Shown in pieces: positions 1 to 9,433 of a stretch of 64,000 nt of DNA (position 1 is the first letter of the stretch; the number at the start of each line of letters is the position of its first letter). The notes under the pieces are model-generated. The model had not been told where the DNA came from, made no database searches, and worked only from the letters and a program-made list of their open reading frames with translations. The translations under genes and the position numbers were made by a program. The DNA is from Dyella sp. 2HG41-7 (GTDB lineage: Bacteria > Pseudomonadota > Gammaproteobacteria > Xanthomonadales > Rhodanobacteraceae), in contig NZ_JAJEJV010000003.1 of the NCBI RefSeq assembly GCF_021390675.1, forward strand, positions 110,293-174,292. Reading direction: 5' to 3'.

Positions 1-12
1 GGCCGGGGGAGA

Positions 13-46
13 CGCGCTGGATGCCGCCACAACGGCATCCAGCGCG
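13..46 (-). terminator. Hairpin terminator candidate after the first receptor gene
   Basis: A perfect 14-bp stem (13-26 with 33-46) and a 6-nt loop lie 9 bp beyond the stop codon of the minus-strand receptor gene. The stem is GC-rich, but no clear T run follows on the minus strand, so it may be a weak intrinsic terminator or an RNA-stabilising 3' structure. Confidence 0.6.
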
Positions 47-54
47 GCTGGTTC

Positions 55-2967
55 TTACAGCTTGAAGTTCACGCCGAGGTAGCTGGTGCGTCCGAAGTAC
101 TGGATCGTGCCGGTCTGCGTCGGGTTGCCGCCGAAGTACGTGCGCGTCGGCTGGTTGCTGAGGTTGAGCATCTGAGCCACCACGCTGAACTGCTTGGTGA
201 TGTTGTACGCCGCTTGGAAGTCGTACACGGTTTCGGATGCGAACGTCACCAACTGGTTGTCGACGGCGATCTGCGTGTCGGAGAGGAACGACGAACGGTA
301 GTTCGCGGACAAGCGGGCCGAGAAGGTGCCGTTGTCGTAGAACAGCGCCGCACTCGCCACGCGCTTGGACAAGCCTGGCAAGCCGATTTGCGTTGTCGGG
401 CCAGCCAGGGTGGTCGGGTTGTGCACGTTGCTCGCGCTGAACGCCACGTTTGCGTCGAAGCCCAGGCCCGACCAGATGCCCGGCAGGAAGTGCGTCTTGG
501 TGAACTGCGCTTCCACGCCGTCCACGTGACCGCCCTGTGCGTTGTAGGCGGTCTGATAGACGCCGTTCGCGTAAGGCTGACCGGTGGCCGGATTGGTCGG
601 CACCTTGATGCCGGCCGCGGCGAAATCGAAGTTGTTGTAGGTGACGTTCTGGATGAACGAGGCGATGTCCTTGTAGTACACACCCACCGTCACTTCGCCA
701 GTGGAATCGTCGAAGTAATGCTCGTAATCCAGGTCGTACTGCGTAGCGCGCAGCGGATTCAGCAGCGGGCTGGTGCCGCCCCACACGTTGTACTGACCGT
801 TGGACACCCAGGAACCTGCGCCTGCCAGCATCGTGTTGATCGGCGGACGCGACAGTACCTTGGCTGCGGAGAAACGCGTCTGGTCGTTGTCGTCCCAGTG
901 ATAGATCAGGTTCAACGACGGCAGGTAGTCGGTATACGTCTTGCCGACCTTGAGCGGCGCGTAGTCGGTGCTGGTGTTGCCGTTACCGTCGGTGATCGGA
1001 ACGCCTTCGCCGTTGCCGACCTGCTGCAGACCGTTGCTGTACTGCGACTGGTGCGACACGCGCACGCCGACGTTACCGGTCAGCTCGCGGCCGCCGACTT
1101 GCGCGTCGATATCGCCCATCAGGAAGAAGTCGCGCGTGCGCTCGTTGACCGAGCCGCTCTGAATTTCCGACCAGCTCTGATCGGTGATGTTCTTCACCGG
1201 GTTGGCGACGATGCCGTGCGCGGCCAAGATGGCTGGACCGTTGAGCGTCAGGAAGCAGGGGAAGCCGCTGAAGTTGCCTTTCCAGCAGGTGACCTGCGCA
1301 GCCGAGGACGGAATGGTCAGCGGCGGCTGACCCGGGCTGTTACTTGCATAACCGCCCCACTCCGAACCGTATACATAGACCTCGCGATCCGCGTTATAGG
1401 CATGGTTGTTCGCGTACACGCCCGCTTCGATCGCCGTGAACACGGGGTTGTTCGGCAGATCGTATTGAACGGCGGTGCGGAACGCTTTATCGCGATCGTG
1501 ATAAATGTAGGGATACACACCGTAACGCGACAACGCCATGTCGTTGAGGTTGGTGTAGATGCCCGGATTGGCGAACGACAGATCGCCGATGGAGCGACCC
1601 TTCAGCAAGAAATTCGCCGTCTGCGACATCAGCGTCGGGGTTGCGGTGCCCAGGCCGTTGTACGGATCGGCCGTGGTGTCGACGTTGATTTCGTGGCTGG
1701 CGGCGCGCGACATCGACAGATCGGATTCGACGTGCCAGTTGCCGTGGTTCCACTTCATGTTCAGGCCGCCGGAGAACACGTTGGTGTTCGTCGTGTAGTT
1801 GTCGGCCGTGGTTTCGTTGGAGAACTGCGAGGAGGCGCTGGCGCCGGTTACCGTACCGCCGATCAGCGTGCCCGGCTGGCCAGGCTGCGCATACGTGAAC
1901 ACCGGATTGGTGACCTGCGTATTGTTGCCGTAGTAATTCTGCGAACGGTAACCGAAACCGTACGACGAGTTGTCGAACTTCGAGAAGAACGTATCGGCGG
2001 TCAATTGCAACTCATCGGTGGGCTTCCACACGACGGTGCCGAGATAACCGCGACGACGCTCTTCGCCGCCGTTCTGCTGCAGCTGCACGCCTTCGGGCAT
2101 ATACGACTGCTGCGGACTGGCCTTGTTGAGCTGATACAAACCACCGTCGGACGCTTCGCCGACGAACTGCTCGGACACGTGCGGCTGATACATATCCGCA
2201 AAGCCCAGGCCAACACCCAAGGTGTTGTCGAGGAACTTGCCCTGGTAGGCCACGCTCAGTCGATAACCGGTCGCGCTTGCATTGGGCACGCCGTTCGCCG
2301 CGTCGTTGTAGCTGCCGCGCGTATCGATGTTGAGCGACTGATCCTTGGTGTTATCCAGCGGATTGGCCGTCTGCAACGCGATGGTGCCCGCCACGCCGCC
2401 TGTGATCAGCGATGCCTGCGAGGTTTTGTACACCGTCGCCATGTTGATCAGTTCGGACGGATATTGGTCGAACTGGATGTAGTTGGTGCCGCTGGTCGAG
2501 GGCTGCTCGCGACCGTCCAGCGTGGTCAGAATGAAGTCGCCCGAAAGACCGCGGATATTGATCTGCGATGCCTGGCCCGCGATGCGCTCGGCGGAAACGC
2601 CCGGCAGATGCGTCAGCGAGTCGGCGATGGACTGATCCGGAAGACCGCCGATATCGGCCGCCGTCACCACGCTCTGAATCGTGTCGGCATAACGCTGATA
2701 GTCGACCGACTTCTCGACGCTCGCGCTGAAGCCCGTCACCGTCACGGTGGACAAGCTCTTGGCCAACTGCGCCTGGCTCTTCGGATTGGTGGTTGCCTGA
2801 CTGGTGCTGCCGTTATTGGCGGTGTTGTTGCTCGTCGTGGCGGCTTGTTGCGACGAATCGGTCGTCTGCTGCGCACCGGTATCGCCCGTCGCAGCCTGTA
2901 CGCCGAAAGCCATGCAAAGACCAGCCGAAGCCAGTGCCATCACCAGCAAATTACGCTTGAGTATCAC
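55..2967 (-). CDS. TonB-dependent receptor, probable oligosaccharide transporter
   Basis: An outer-membrane, TonB-energised transporter of 970 codons. A Sec signal peptide (hydrophobic core LLVMALASAGLCMAFG, cleavage near VQAA) is followed by a low-complexity Q/T/N linker (about 25-65), a TonB-box-like STVTVTG, a plug domain (about 80-200) with the QINIRGLSGDF motif, and a beta-barrel ending in aromatic FKL. The start is a GTG at 2967 preceded by a strong GGGGAGGGG ribosome site; an upstream TTG at 2985 is less likely because that ribosome site would lie inside the gene. It is divergent from an alpha-glucosidase, and the two share an intergenic region with paired palindromes. This suggests uptake of an alpha-glucoside such as sucrose or maltooligosaccharides, as in the MalA-type receptors of Caulobacter and Xanthomonas. 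The substrate is inferred from context only. Confidence 0.93.
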   Translation of the reverse strand: MILKRNLLVMALASAGLCMAFGVQAATGDTGAQQTTDSSQQAATTSNNTANNGSTSQATTNPKSQAQLAKSLSTVTVTGFSASVEKSVDYQRYADTIQSVVTAADIGGLPDQSIADSLTHLPGVSAERIAGQASQINIRGLSGDFILTTLDGREQPSTSGTNYIQFDQYPSELINMATVYKTSQASLITGGVAGTIALQTANPLDNTKDQSLNIDTRGSYNDAANGVPNASATGYRLSVAYQGKFLDNTLGVGLGFADMYQPHVSEQFVGEASDGGLYQLNKASPQQSYMPEGVQLQQNGGEERRRGYLGTVVWKPTDELQLTADTFFSKFDNSSYGFGYRSQNYYGNNTQVTNPVFTYAQPGQPGTLIGGTVTGASASSQFSNETTADNYTTNTNVFSGGLNMKWNHGNWHVESDLSMSRAASHEINVDTTADPYNGLGTATPTLMSQTANFLLKGRSIGDLSFANPGIYTNLNDMALSRYGVYPYIYHDRDKAFRTAVQYDLPNNPVFTAIEAGVYANNHAYNADREVYVYGSEWGGYASNSPGQPPLTIPSSAAQVTCWKGNFSGFPCFLTLNGPAILAAHGIVANPVKNITDQSWSEIQSGSVNERTRDFFLMGDIDAQVGGRELTGNVGVRVSHQSQYSNGLQQVGNGEGVPITDGNGNTSTDYAPLKVGKTYTDYLPSLNLIYHWDDNDQTRFSAAKVLSRPPINTMLAGAGSWVSNGQYNVWGGTSPLLNPLRATQYDLDYEHYFDDSTGEVTVGVYYKDIASFIQNVTYNNFDFAAAGIKVPTNPATGQPYANGVYQTAYNAQGGHVDGVEAQFTKTHFLPGIWSGLGFDANVAFSASNVHNPTTLAGPTTQIGLPGLSKRVASAALFYDNGTFSARLSANYRSSFLSDTQIAVDNQLVTFASETVYDFQAAYNITKQFSVVAQMLNLSNQPTRTYFGGNPTQTGTIQYFGRTSYLGVNFKL

Positions 2968-3123
2968 GTTCCCCTCCCCAAACAATTTTTATGTAGTCGC
3001 ATCTTGTGATTGCCGACCGCCACGTTGTCGCGGTTCGCAAACACGGGCAGCTCGCACGCTGTCCGATGTGGAGTCGGCGGCGTGAATGGATGGTAGGGCG
3101 CGTTTTTCCATGGGAACTACATC

Positions 3124-3139
3124 TTGCATACGTATTCAT
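3124..3139 (-). promoter_or_regulatory. Operator-like palindrome, copy 1
   Basis: Read on the minus strand this is ATGAATACGTATGCAA, with the core TGnATACGTATnCA palindromic around a central CG. An even palindrome with a central CG is typical of LacI/GalR-family operators, which commonly control sugar receptors in this group. It lies 157 bp upstream of the receptor start. No regulator gene is present in the window, so the binding protein is inferred. Confidence 0.5.
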
Positions 3140-3314
3140 AGCGCGCCCCCTTGACCGCCTATCGCAGCGCAGCATGCATATTTCGTCACGACGCGCTAGC
3201 ACGACAAAACAGGCATAAATCGAGGCAAATGCGCGGTTTTTCCGAATCCACTCCATTTCCGCGCAATCCTCATCGATTTCCCGCCTGCGTATTCATGCCG
3301 CAACCGCAGCACGA

Positions 3315-3330
3315 ATGAATACGTATGCAA
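3315..3330 (+). promoter_or_regulatory. Operator-like palindrome, copy 2
   Basis: This is an exact second copy of the 16-bp element at 3124-3139, in the opposite orientation, 190 bp upstream of the alpha-glucosidase start. One copy facing each divergent gene is the arrangement expected for co-regulation by one repressor, possibly with DNA looping. A partial half-site (TGCGTATTCATG) lies nearby at about 3286. Confidence 0.5.
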
Positions 3331-3519
3331 GCGACGCGAGTCGCGCGGGTCGCGCGTCTAAGCTGCACCTGCTTTTCACCGCCGCGTCGGATGCAGGCTT
3401 ACGTCTGTCTTTCAACGCGCCGTGGATTCGGAAAGGCATTGCAGCTTCGCCGCTCGCCTGCATGCGCGCGACGAGGAAGTGGGTCGCGGCAAATATCGGA
3501 TTTCAAGGACAGGGTTTCA

Positions 3520-5133
3520 ATGATCGATGCAAGCTGGTGGCGCGGCGCCGTCATCTACCAGATTTATCCACGCAGTTTTCTCGACACCAACCAGGATGGC
3601 GTCGGTGACTTGCCGGGCATCATCCAGCGACTGGATTACGTGGCAAGCCTGGGCGTGGATGCGATCTGGATCGCACCGTTCTTCCGTTCGCCGATGGCCG
3701 ACTTCGGTTACGACATTGCCGATTATCGCGACGTCGATCCGCTGTTCGGCACGCTCGACGATTTCGATCGTCTGCTGGCGAAAGCGCACAGCCTAAATTT
3801 GAAAGTGATGATCGATCAGGTGTTGAGCCACACCTCCGATCAACACGCATGGTTCAAGGAAAGCCGCGAAAACCAGACCAACGATAAAGCCGATTGGTAC
3901 GTGTGGGCGGACGCAAAACCCGACGGCAGCGCGCCAAACAACTGGCTGGCGATTTTCGGCGGCTCGGCGTGGCAATGGGAGCCGCGACGCGGCCAGTACT
4001 ACTTGCACAACTTTCTCGCTTCGCAGCCGGATTTGAATTTCCACAATCCGCAAGTGCGCGCGGCGGTGCTCGACAACGTGCGCTTCTGGCTTGACAAAGG
4101 CGTGGACGGGTTGCGTCTGGACGCAATCAACTTCTGTTTCCACGACGCGCAGCTGCGCGACAATCCGCCGAAGCCGAAAGAAAAACGCGTGGGCCGCGGT
4201 TTCAGTCCGGATAATCCCTACGCGTTCCAATATCACCTCTACAACAACACGCAGCCGGAAAACCTCGCCTTTCTCGGTGAATTGCGCGCATTGCTCGATC
4301 TCTATCCGACCGCAGTGACGCTCGGCGAAATTTCGTCGGAAGATTCGCTCGCAACGATGGCCGAATACACGCACGGCCATCGCCTGCATATGGGCTATAG
4401 CTTCGAACTGCTAGGCAGCGATTTCAGCGCGACGTATATCCGCAACACCGTGGAGCAACTCGAAGCGCAAGTCAGCGAAGGCTGGCCGTGCTGGTCGATC
4501 TCCAATCACGACGTCGAACGCGTGCTCACGCGTTGGGGTAATGGCAACGCATCGCCGCGTCTGGCAAACCTGCTCACCGCAATGGTGTGTTCGTTGCGTG
4601 GCTCGGTGTGCGTGTATCAAGGCGAAGAACTTGGTTTGACCGAAGCGAACGTGCCGTTCGAATCGCTACGCGATCCTTACGGCATCACTTTCTGGCCGAA
4701 TTTCAAAGGTCGCGACGGATGCCGCACGCCGATGCCCTGGGACGACAGCGCCTTCGCCGGCTTCAGCAAAGTTGCGCCGTGGCTGCCGATTGACGAAGCG
4801 CACAAAGCGCTCGCCGTGACGCATCAGGAAACCGATCCCGATTCGGTCTTGCACGGTTTCCGTCGCTTTATGCAATGGCGTGCCGCGCAGCCGGCATTGC
4901 GTCGCGGCGGCATTCGCTTTCTGGATACACCCGAACCGGTGCTCGCCTTCGTTCGCGAGCATGACGGCGCGCAAGTGCTCGCGGTGTTCAACCTCAGCAA
5001 ACAGCCGCAATCGCTGACATTGAAAGGCTTCGAAGGCGCACAACCGCTTTCGGGTCACGGCTTGGACCAAGGTTCGCTGGAGCTCGGTCAGCTGCAGCTT
5101 CCCGGACACGGCGCGCTGTTCGCACGCTGCTGA
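3520..5133 (+). CDS. GH13 alpha-glucosidase (XgtA / oligo-1,6-glucosidase type)
   Basis: A glycoside hydrolase family 13 enzyme of 537 residues that cleaves, or transfers glucose from, short alpha-glucosides. All four GH13 regions are visible: DQVLSH (D99-H104), GLRLDAINF with nucleophile D201, GEISSED with acid/base E270, and SNHD with H330 and D331. The length and the QPDLNFHNP signature fit the GH13_23 alpha-glucosidases of Xanthomonas. No signal peptide is seen, so it should act in the cytoplasm or periplasmic-side localisation is unproven. The start at ATG 3520 follows AAGGACAGGG; the frame is open further upstream, but that part has no GH13 similarity. The divergent receptor gene probably supplies its substrate. 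Confidence 0.92.
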   Translation: MIDASWWRGAVIYQIYPRSFLDTNQDGVGDLPGIIQRLDYVASLGVDAIWIAPFFRSPMADFGYDIADYRDVDPLFGTLDDFDRLLAKAHSLNLKVMIDQVLSHTSDQHAWFKESRENQTNDKADWYVWADAKPDGSAPNNWLAIFGGSAWQWEPRRGQYYLHNFLASQPDLNFHNPQVRAAVLDNVRFWLDKGVDGLRLDAINFCFHDAQLRDNPPKPKEKRVGRGFSPDNPYAFQYHLYNNTQPENLAFLGELRALLDLYPTAVTLGEISSEDSLATMAEYTHGHRLHMGYSFELLGSDFSATYIRNTVEQLEAQVSEGWPCWSISNHDVERVLTRWGNGNASPRLANLLTAMVCSLRGSVCVYQGEELGLTEANVPFESLRDPYGITFWPNFKGRDGCRTPMPWDDSAFAGFSKVAPWLPIDEAHKALAVTHQETDPDSVLHGFRRFMQWRAAQPALRRGGIRFLDTPEPVLAFVREHDGAQVLAVFNLSKQPQSLTLKGFEGAQPLSGHGLDQGSLELGQLQLPGHGALFARC

Positions 5134-5188
5134 AATCGACGCACTTGTCTTTCAGACACGTACCAATTTATTGAACCGGACGCGGGTC

Positions 5189-5210
5189 CCGCGGCTGCAT
5201 AGGGCCGCGG
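5189..5210 (+). terminator. Weak hairpin downstream of the alpha-glucosidase
   Basis: A 7-bp GC-only stem (5189-5195 with 5204-5210) and an 8-nt loop lie 55 bp after the stop codon. There is no T run, so this is at best a weak terminator. The remaining gap to the next gene shows no other clear feature. Confidence 0.3.
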
Positions 5211-5486
5211 CGCGCATGCGTCGCCACGGACTCGCGTGTGACCGGAAGCACAAAAACCAGGCAGATCCGACGTTTGTCGCGGTTAAAGGGGATAAGTGGT
5301 TAAAATCCCGTGGTTCCGGCCGAGCGCATGCATCATCCCCGTTTGGACGGCTTTCCGGCGACCGCTAGCCGATCCCGGAATCCGGCATTCGACGCGCTTT
5401 CTGTCCTGTCCCGGGCACGCCGTGCGTGTGCCGGGCCTGGGCCAATGCGGTCGGCGACGCCCCGACATCTCCGAGGAACACTGGTT

Positions 5487-6986
5487 TTGAATACAGCGAA
5501 CGATACGGCACGACGCAATCCTGGCGTGAGCGGCATGAGCCTGTACGTACCCCAGCCCCGCGTCTCCCTGCGCGATTGGTGCGAGTGGACAGGCAATTCC
5601 TGGGACAAGGTGCAGGCCGTCGTCGGCCGAAGCTTCCGCCGACCGGCGCCGTACGAAGACGCCTACACCATGGCGGCCACCGCCGTACTGCGGTTGATCC
5701 GCAACTACAATGTCGATCCGCGCAATATCGGCCAACTCTCGCTCGGCACCGAAAGCAGCAAGGACAACTCTGCCGGCGCCGTGATCGTGCGCGGCATGGT
5801 GGATCGCGAGCTGGAACGCATGGGGCTGCCGCGTCTTTCCCGTCAGCTCGAAGTACCTGAATTCAAGCACGCCTGCCTCGGCGGCGTGTATGCGTTGAAG
5901 AGCGCGCTGCGCTACGTCGCCTTCGATGCGCACGGCAAGCAGGCGATCGTGGTGTGCAGCGATATCGCCGAATACGAGCGCGGCTCCAGCGGTGAGCAGA
6001 CGCAAGGCGCCGGAGCGGTCGCCATGCTGGTGGAAGCCGATCCTAAGTTGTTCGAAGTGGATCTGGCGAGCGCCGGCAGCGCGTCGGATTATCGCGGCCC
6101 GGATTTCCGCAAGCCGTTCGCGCGCCATTTCGATCAGGAATACGGTCAGCGTAGCAAGCGCGCGCACGATTTCCCGGTATTCAGCGGCAAATACTCCACT
6201 TTTGCTTATCTCGACGAAACGGGTCAGGCGGTGGATGCGATGCTCGAGCGCCTGGGCGTTTCCGATCTCGATTTTCTCAATGGCGCAGATGGCCTGTTCT
6301 TCCATCGTCCGTATCACATGATGCCGCTGCAGGCGCTGGCGTTTATTTATGCGCGTGCGTTGGCGCGCGCGCCGCAGCCGAACGAAGAATTCCAGGCGAT
6401 GTGCGCGCAAGCCGGCGTCGATCCGGAAGCGGTGATCGCCGAATGCAGCAACAAACCGGATCTCTTCGGCGAATTTGTGCGCCTGGGCAGTCATGCCGAC
6501 GCCGCGCACGATGCGCATCCGCTCACCACCAAGTTGTCCGGCGTGGTGCGCAAGAGTCCGGCGTTCCAGCAGTTGCTCGCCACGCGCGTGAAGTTCGGCA
6601 CCGACTGGGCGATGGAATTGGGCAACCTCTACACCGCTGCGCTGCCGGCGTGGATTGCTGCCGGTTTCGAGCAGGCGCTGGATGAAAATGCCGAACTGTC
6701 GAACGCCAAGTTCTACGCAATCGGCTACGGCAGCGGCGACGCTTCCGAAGCGATTCCGCTGAAGGTGGCGCCGCAGTGGCGCGAAGCCGCCGGCAAGATT
6801 AACTTCCGCACCGCGCTGGCGGCGGCGGCCGATCTGTCGCAGCAGGAATACGAGGCGCTGCACGACGGCAAGCATCCGGAGCTCCATTGCCCGCCGCGCG
6901 ATCAGTTCGTGATCGCCCGCACCGGCACCACGTACGAAGCCGCGTTCCAGGATTTGGGCGTCGATTACTACGACTTCGTTCAATAA
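5487..6986 (+). CDS. HMG-CoA synthase family protein (thiolase fold)
   Basis: A 499-residue condensing enzyme related to hydroxymethylglutaryl-CoA synthases, which join acetyl-CoA and acetoacetyl-CoA-type substrates through an active-site cysteine. The motif HACLGGVYAL places the probable nucleophile at C130; EDAYTMAATAV and the C-terminal GYGSGDASEAIP glycine-rich motif are also family-like. The TTG start at 5487 has a GAGGAA ribosome site 8 nt upstream; an alternative is ATG 5535, which begins directly at the conserved part. It stands alone between the alpha-glucosidase and modE, with no mevalonate or polyketide genes nearby, so the real reaction cannot be read from context. Confidence 0.75.
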   Translation: MNTANDTARRNPGVSGMSLYVPQPRVSLRDWCEWTGNSWDKVQAVVGRSFRRPAPYEDAYTMAATAVLRLIRNYNVDPRNIGQLSLGTESSKDNSAGAVIVRGMVDRELERMGLPRLSRQLEVPEFKHACLGGVYALKSALRYVAFDAHGKQAIVVCSDIAEYERGSSGEQTQGAGAVAMLVEADPKLFEVDLASAGSASDYRGPDFRKPFARHFDQEYGQRSKRAHDFPVFSGKYSTFAYLDETGQAVDAMLERLGVSDLDFLNGADGLFFHRPYHMMPLQALAFIYARALARAPQPNEEFQAMCAQAGVDPEAVIAECSNKPDLFGEFVRLGSHADAAHDAHPLTTKLSGVVRKSPAFQQLLATRVKFGTDWAMELGNLYTAALPAWIAAGFEQALDENAELSNAKFYAIGYGSGDASEAIPLKVAPQWREAAGKINFRTALAAAADLSQQEYEALHDGKHPELHCPPRDQFVIARTGTTYEAAFQDLGVDYYDFVQ

Positions 6987-7099
6987 AGACCTAAGCCGGG
7001 ATCGCATGAAGCCATGCGATCCCGGCCACGTATCCTGATATCCGCCGTTCTCGCCTTTGGCTAGACTCACACCATCCAGGCTGCGAGTCAGGCATCACG

Positions 7100-7894
7100 A
7101 TGCTTAAGCTGAAAGGCATACTTTCGCTTCAGTCCGGCAATCAGATACTGGGCGGCGCCGACCGCATCGCGCTGCTGGCCAAGATCCAGGAAACCGGCTC
7201 GATTACGGCCGCCGCGCGCGCGGTCGGGGTCAGCTACAAAGGCGCGTGGGACGCCATCGACGCCATGAACAATCTGGCCGACGAACCCCTGGTCACGCGC
7301 ATCACCGGCGGCAAAGGCGGCGGCGGCACACGCCTGACCGAGCGAGGTCAGCGGCTTATCGAAACCTTTAGCGCACTGGAAGAAGTGCACCGCCGATTCT
7401 TATCGCAGTTCGAAACGCTGACCGACGCCTCGGCCGACGACATCAAGCTGATAGGTAGCCTTATGCTGCGAACCAGTGCCCGCAATCAGTTTTCCGGCCG
7501 GGTCACCGTCATCCACAAAGGCGTGGTTAACGACACGGTGGAATTGGTGCTCCCTGGCGGCGAACACGTCGTGGCGAACCTCACCTGCGAAAGCACGGAA
7601 AACCTCGGTCTTCAGGTCGGCAGCGAAGCCGTGGCGCTGATCAAAGCATCGTCGGTCATGCTGGCGCTTCCCTCCGACGAGATGCGGCTGTCGGCACGGA
7701 ACCAATTCGCAGGCACCGTCACCCATGTCACCGAAGGTCCGGTCAACGCGGATGTGCGCGTTCAATTGGCCGGTGGCAACGTCATGTCGGCCGTGATCAC
7801 CAAGGAGAGCGTGTCCCAGCTCGGCTTGGAGGAAGGCGTGCCGGTGATCGCAGTGGTGAAGGCCTCCAGCGTGATTCTGGGCACCACCCGCTAG
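7100..7894 (+). CDS. modE: Molybdate-responsive transcriptional regulator ModE
   Basis: A 264-residue regulator. The N-terminal winged helix-turn-helix (about 15-110) contains the ModE signature TGSITAAARAVGVSYKGAWD and a glycine-rich wing GGKGGGGTRLT. Two molybdate-binding TOBE/Mop repeats follow, each beginning with SARNQF (about 130-195 and 200-264) and ending in IKASSVMLAL or VKASSVILG. ModE with bound molybdate usually represses the modABC transporter and activates molybdoenzyme genes. No molybdate genes are visible in the window, so its targets must lie elsewhere. The ATG has only a weak ribosome site. Confidence 0.93.
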   Translation: MLKLKGILSLQSGNQILGGADRIALLAKIQETGSITAAARAVGVSYKGAWDAIDAMNNLADEPLVTRITGGKGGGGTRLTERGQRLIETFSALEEVHRRFLSQFETLTDASADDIKLIGSLMLRTSARNQFSGRVTVIHKGVVNDTVELVLPGGEHVVANLTCESTENLGLQVGSEAVALIKASSVMLALPSDEMRLSARNQFAGTVTHVTEGPVNADVRVQLAGGNVMSAVITKESVSQLGLEEGVPVIAVVKASSVILGTTR

Positions 7895-8027
7895 CCTCCG
7901 GGCATATGACAAGACGTTTATACGGCCGGCATCTGGCCTGATCCTGCTGGAAACCGTCATATACTCGGCGATATAACGTTGCCTGTCGGTGAGGCGCAAA
8001 GTCCCACCCACCCTAGGGAGAATCTGC

Positions 8028-9347
8028 ATGTTGAAGCCATGGGCGCTTTCCGCCGCCATGCTCGGCCTGGTCGCGGCGAGCACGACCGTTTACGCCGACG
8101 ACGACATTTTCAGCAGCGGCCATGTGGATGGCGACCTGCGCATGTACAACTTCAGCCGTCTCTATGAGAGCAAGACGACGCCCAATGCCGAAGCGTTTTC
8201 GGTCGGCGCGCTGATCAATGCGCAGACCGGCCAGTTCTTAGGGGGCTTCAGCGTCGGCGGTTCGTTCGTGACCGTCAATTCGCTCGACACGCACTCGGAC
8301 AACCTCGCGAAAATCGATACGACACTGGCCGGGCCGAACAATTCGATTGGCGCCTTCAGTCAGGCGTATCTGCAATACAAGAACGACCTGTTTCTCTTCC
8401 GCGGTGGCTACCAATACCTGGCCGACGATCCCTGGATGGGCAACAACGATTCGCGCATGATCCCTTCCTCGTACAACGCGCTGATGGTGCAGTTCACGCC
8501 GATCAAGGGCTGGAATTTGTTCGCGGTGCGCGAATACAGCTGGAAGAGCCGCACGTCGTACGGCATGTACAACGACAACCTGTATTACGCCTCGAAATAC
8601 TCGGGCGATTCGATGTACGGCAACAACGGCGCGCTGCCGCTGACCGCGCGATCCGCACCCGGTACGTGGGAAGGCGGCACCACCTACGTGCATGGCGGCT
8701 TGAGCGCGCAGTTGCGCTATTACGATTTCATGCATTTCGCGCGTACCGGTTATGCGGTGGGCAGTTACGTGTTCGACACCGGCAGCGGTTTCAATCCGGT
8801 GGTGGGCGCGCAGTACCTGACGCAAAACGACGGCTCGGACAATCGCTTCACCGAAAGCAATGCCAAGCTCTTCGGCGTTGCCGGCGATCGCGTGAAGAGT
8901 CAGGCGATCGGCGGCGATCTGGGCGTGGTCATTCCCAGCGGTCGCTTCGATATCTACTACAACAAGCTCGCGCACGAGGCCGGCGCGGTGGGTGGCGGCG
9001 CGCTGATTTCGCCGTACACCACTAATTACGGCACCGATCCGCTGTACACCACCTCGATGATTCGCGGCTTGGTGGAAGCCGGTCCGGGTCGCGCCTGGAA
9101 AGGCAAATTCACCTACGATCTGCTCGATAAGAAACTGCAGCTGACCGCGGCGTACGCAAAGTACATGACCGTCTATCGCGGCAACAGCCACAATTTGTAC
9201 TTCGACGTGATCTACCACCTGGATGGCTATCTGCGCGGCCTGACGTTGCGCGACCGTTGGGAGCTTTCCAACGGCGGCGTCGCGAATCTCAATCCGAGCA
9301 ATAAAACCTTTGTGTATAACCGCGTGATGATCGACTACAAATTTTAA
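8028..9347 (+). CDS. OprD-family outer-membrane porin
   Basis: A 439-residue outer-membrane channel. The start at ATG 8028 has AGGGAG at 8015-8020 and yields a clean signal peptide (WALSAAMLGLVAASTTVYA, cleavage before DDD). The mature part opens with SGHVDGDLRMYNFSR and continues as alternating aromatic beta-strands ending in MIDYKF, as in the OprD family (Pseudomonas specific-uptake porins for amino acids and small acids). There are no neighbouring catabolic genes, so the substrate is unknown. It is preceded by modE but separated by 133 bp, so it is probably its own unit. Confidence 0.8.
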   Translation: MLKPWALSAAMLGLVAASTTVYADDDIFSSGHVDGDLRMYNFSRLYESKTTPNAEAFSVGALINAQTGQFLGGFSVGGSFVTVNSLDTHSDNLAKIDTTLAGPNNSIGAFSQAYLQYKNDLFLFRGGYQYLADDPWMGNNDSRMIPSSYNALMVQFTPIKGWNLFAVREYSWKSRTSYGMYNDNLYYASKYSGDSMYGNNGALPLTARSAPGTWEGGTTYVHGGLSAQLRYYDFMHFARTGYAVGSYVFDTGSGFNPVVGAQYLTQNDGSDNRFTESNAKLFGVAGDRVKSQAIGGDLGVVIPSGRFDIYYNKLAHEAGAVGGGALISPYTTNYGTDPLYTTSMIRGLVEAGPGRAWKGKFTYDLLDKKLQLTAAYAKYMTVYRGNSHNLYFDVIYHLDGYLRGLTLRDRWELSNGGVANLNPSNKTFVYNRVMIDYKF

Positions 9348-9433
9348 GCGATCGTGAAACGGCAATCGGCGGCATCTTCCTTTCTTAAGATGCCCATGCC
9401 TATGATCGGGCGGTCCTTTTCGCGGAGCGAATC

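Larger units (their letters stand above)
2968..3519. promoter_or_regulatory. Divergent promoter region of the receptor/alpha-glucosidase pair
   Basis: This 552-bp non-coding stretch lies between two divergent genes. The only clear structure is a pair of identical 16-bp near-palindromes in opposite orientation, annotated separately, plus the two ribosome sites at its ends. Short open frames inside it have no ribosome site and look spurious. It probably carries both promoters, but I could not place -35/-10 boxes with confidence. Confidence 0.6.

Noticed and set aside
214-3009. A 931-codon open frame on the plus strand opposite the first receptor
   Set aside because: Same cause: antisense shadow of a real gene, with no domain, no signal and no ribosome site.
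5283-7070. A 595-codon minus-strand frame opposite the HMGS-like gene
   Set aside because: The plus-strand protein has conserved condensing-enzyme motifs; the antisense has none.
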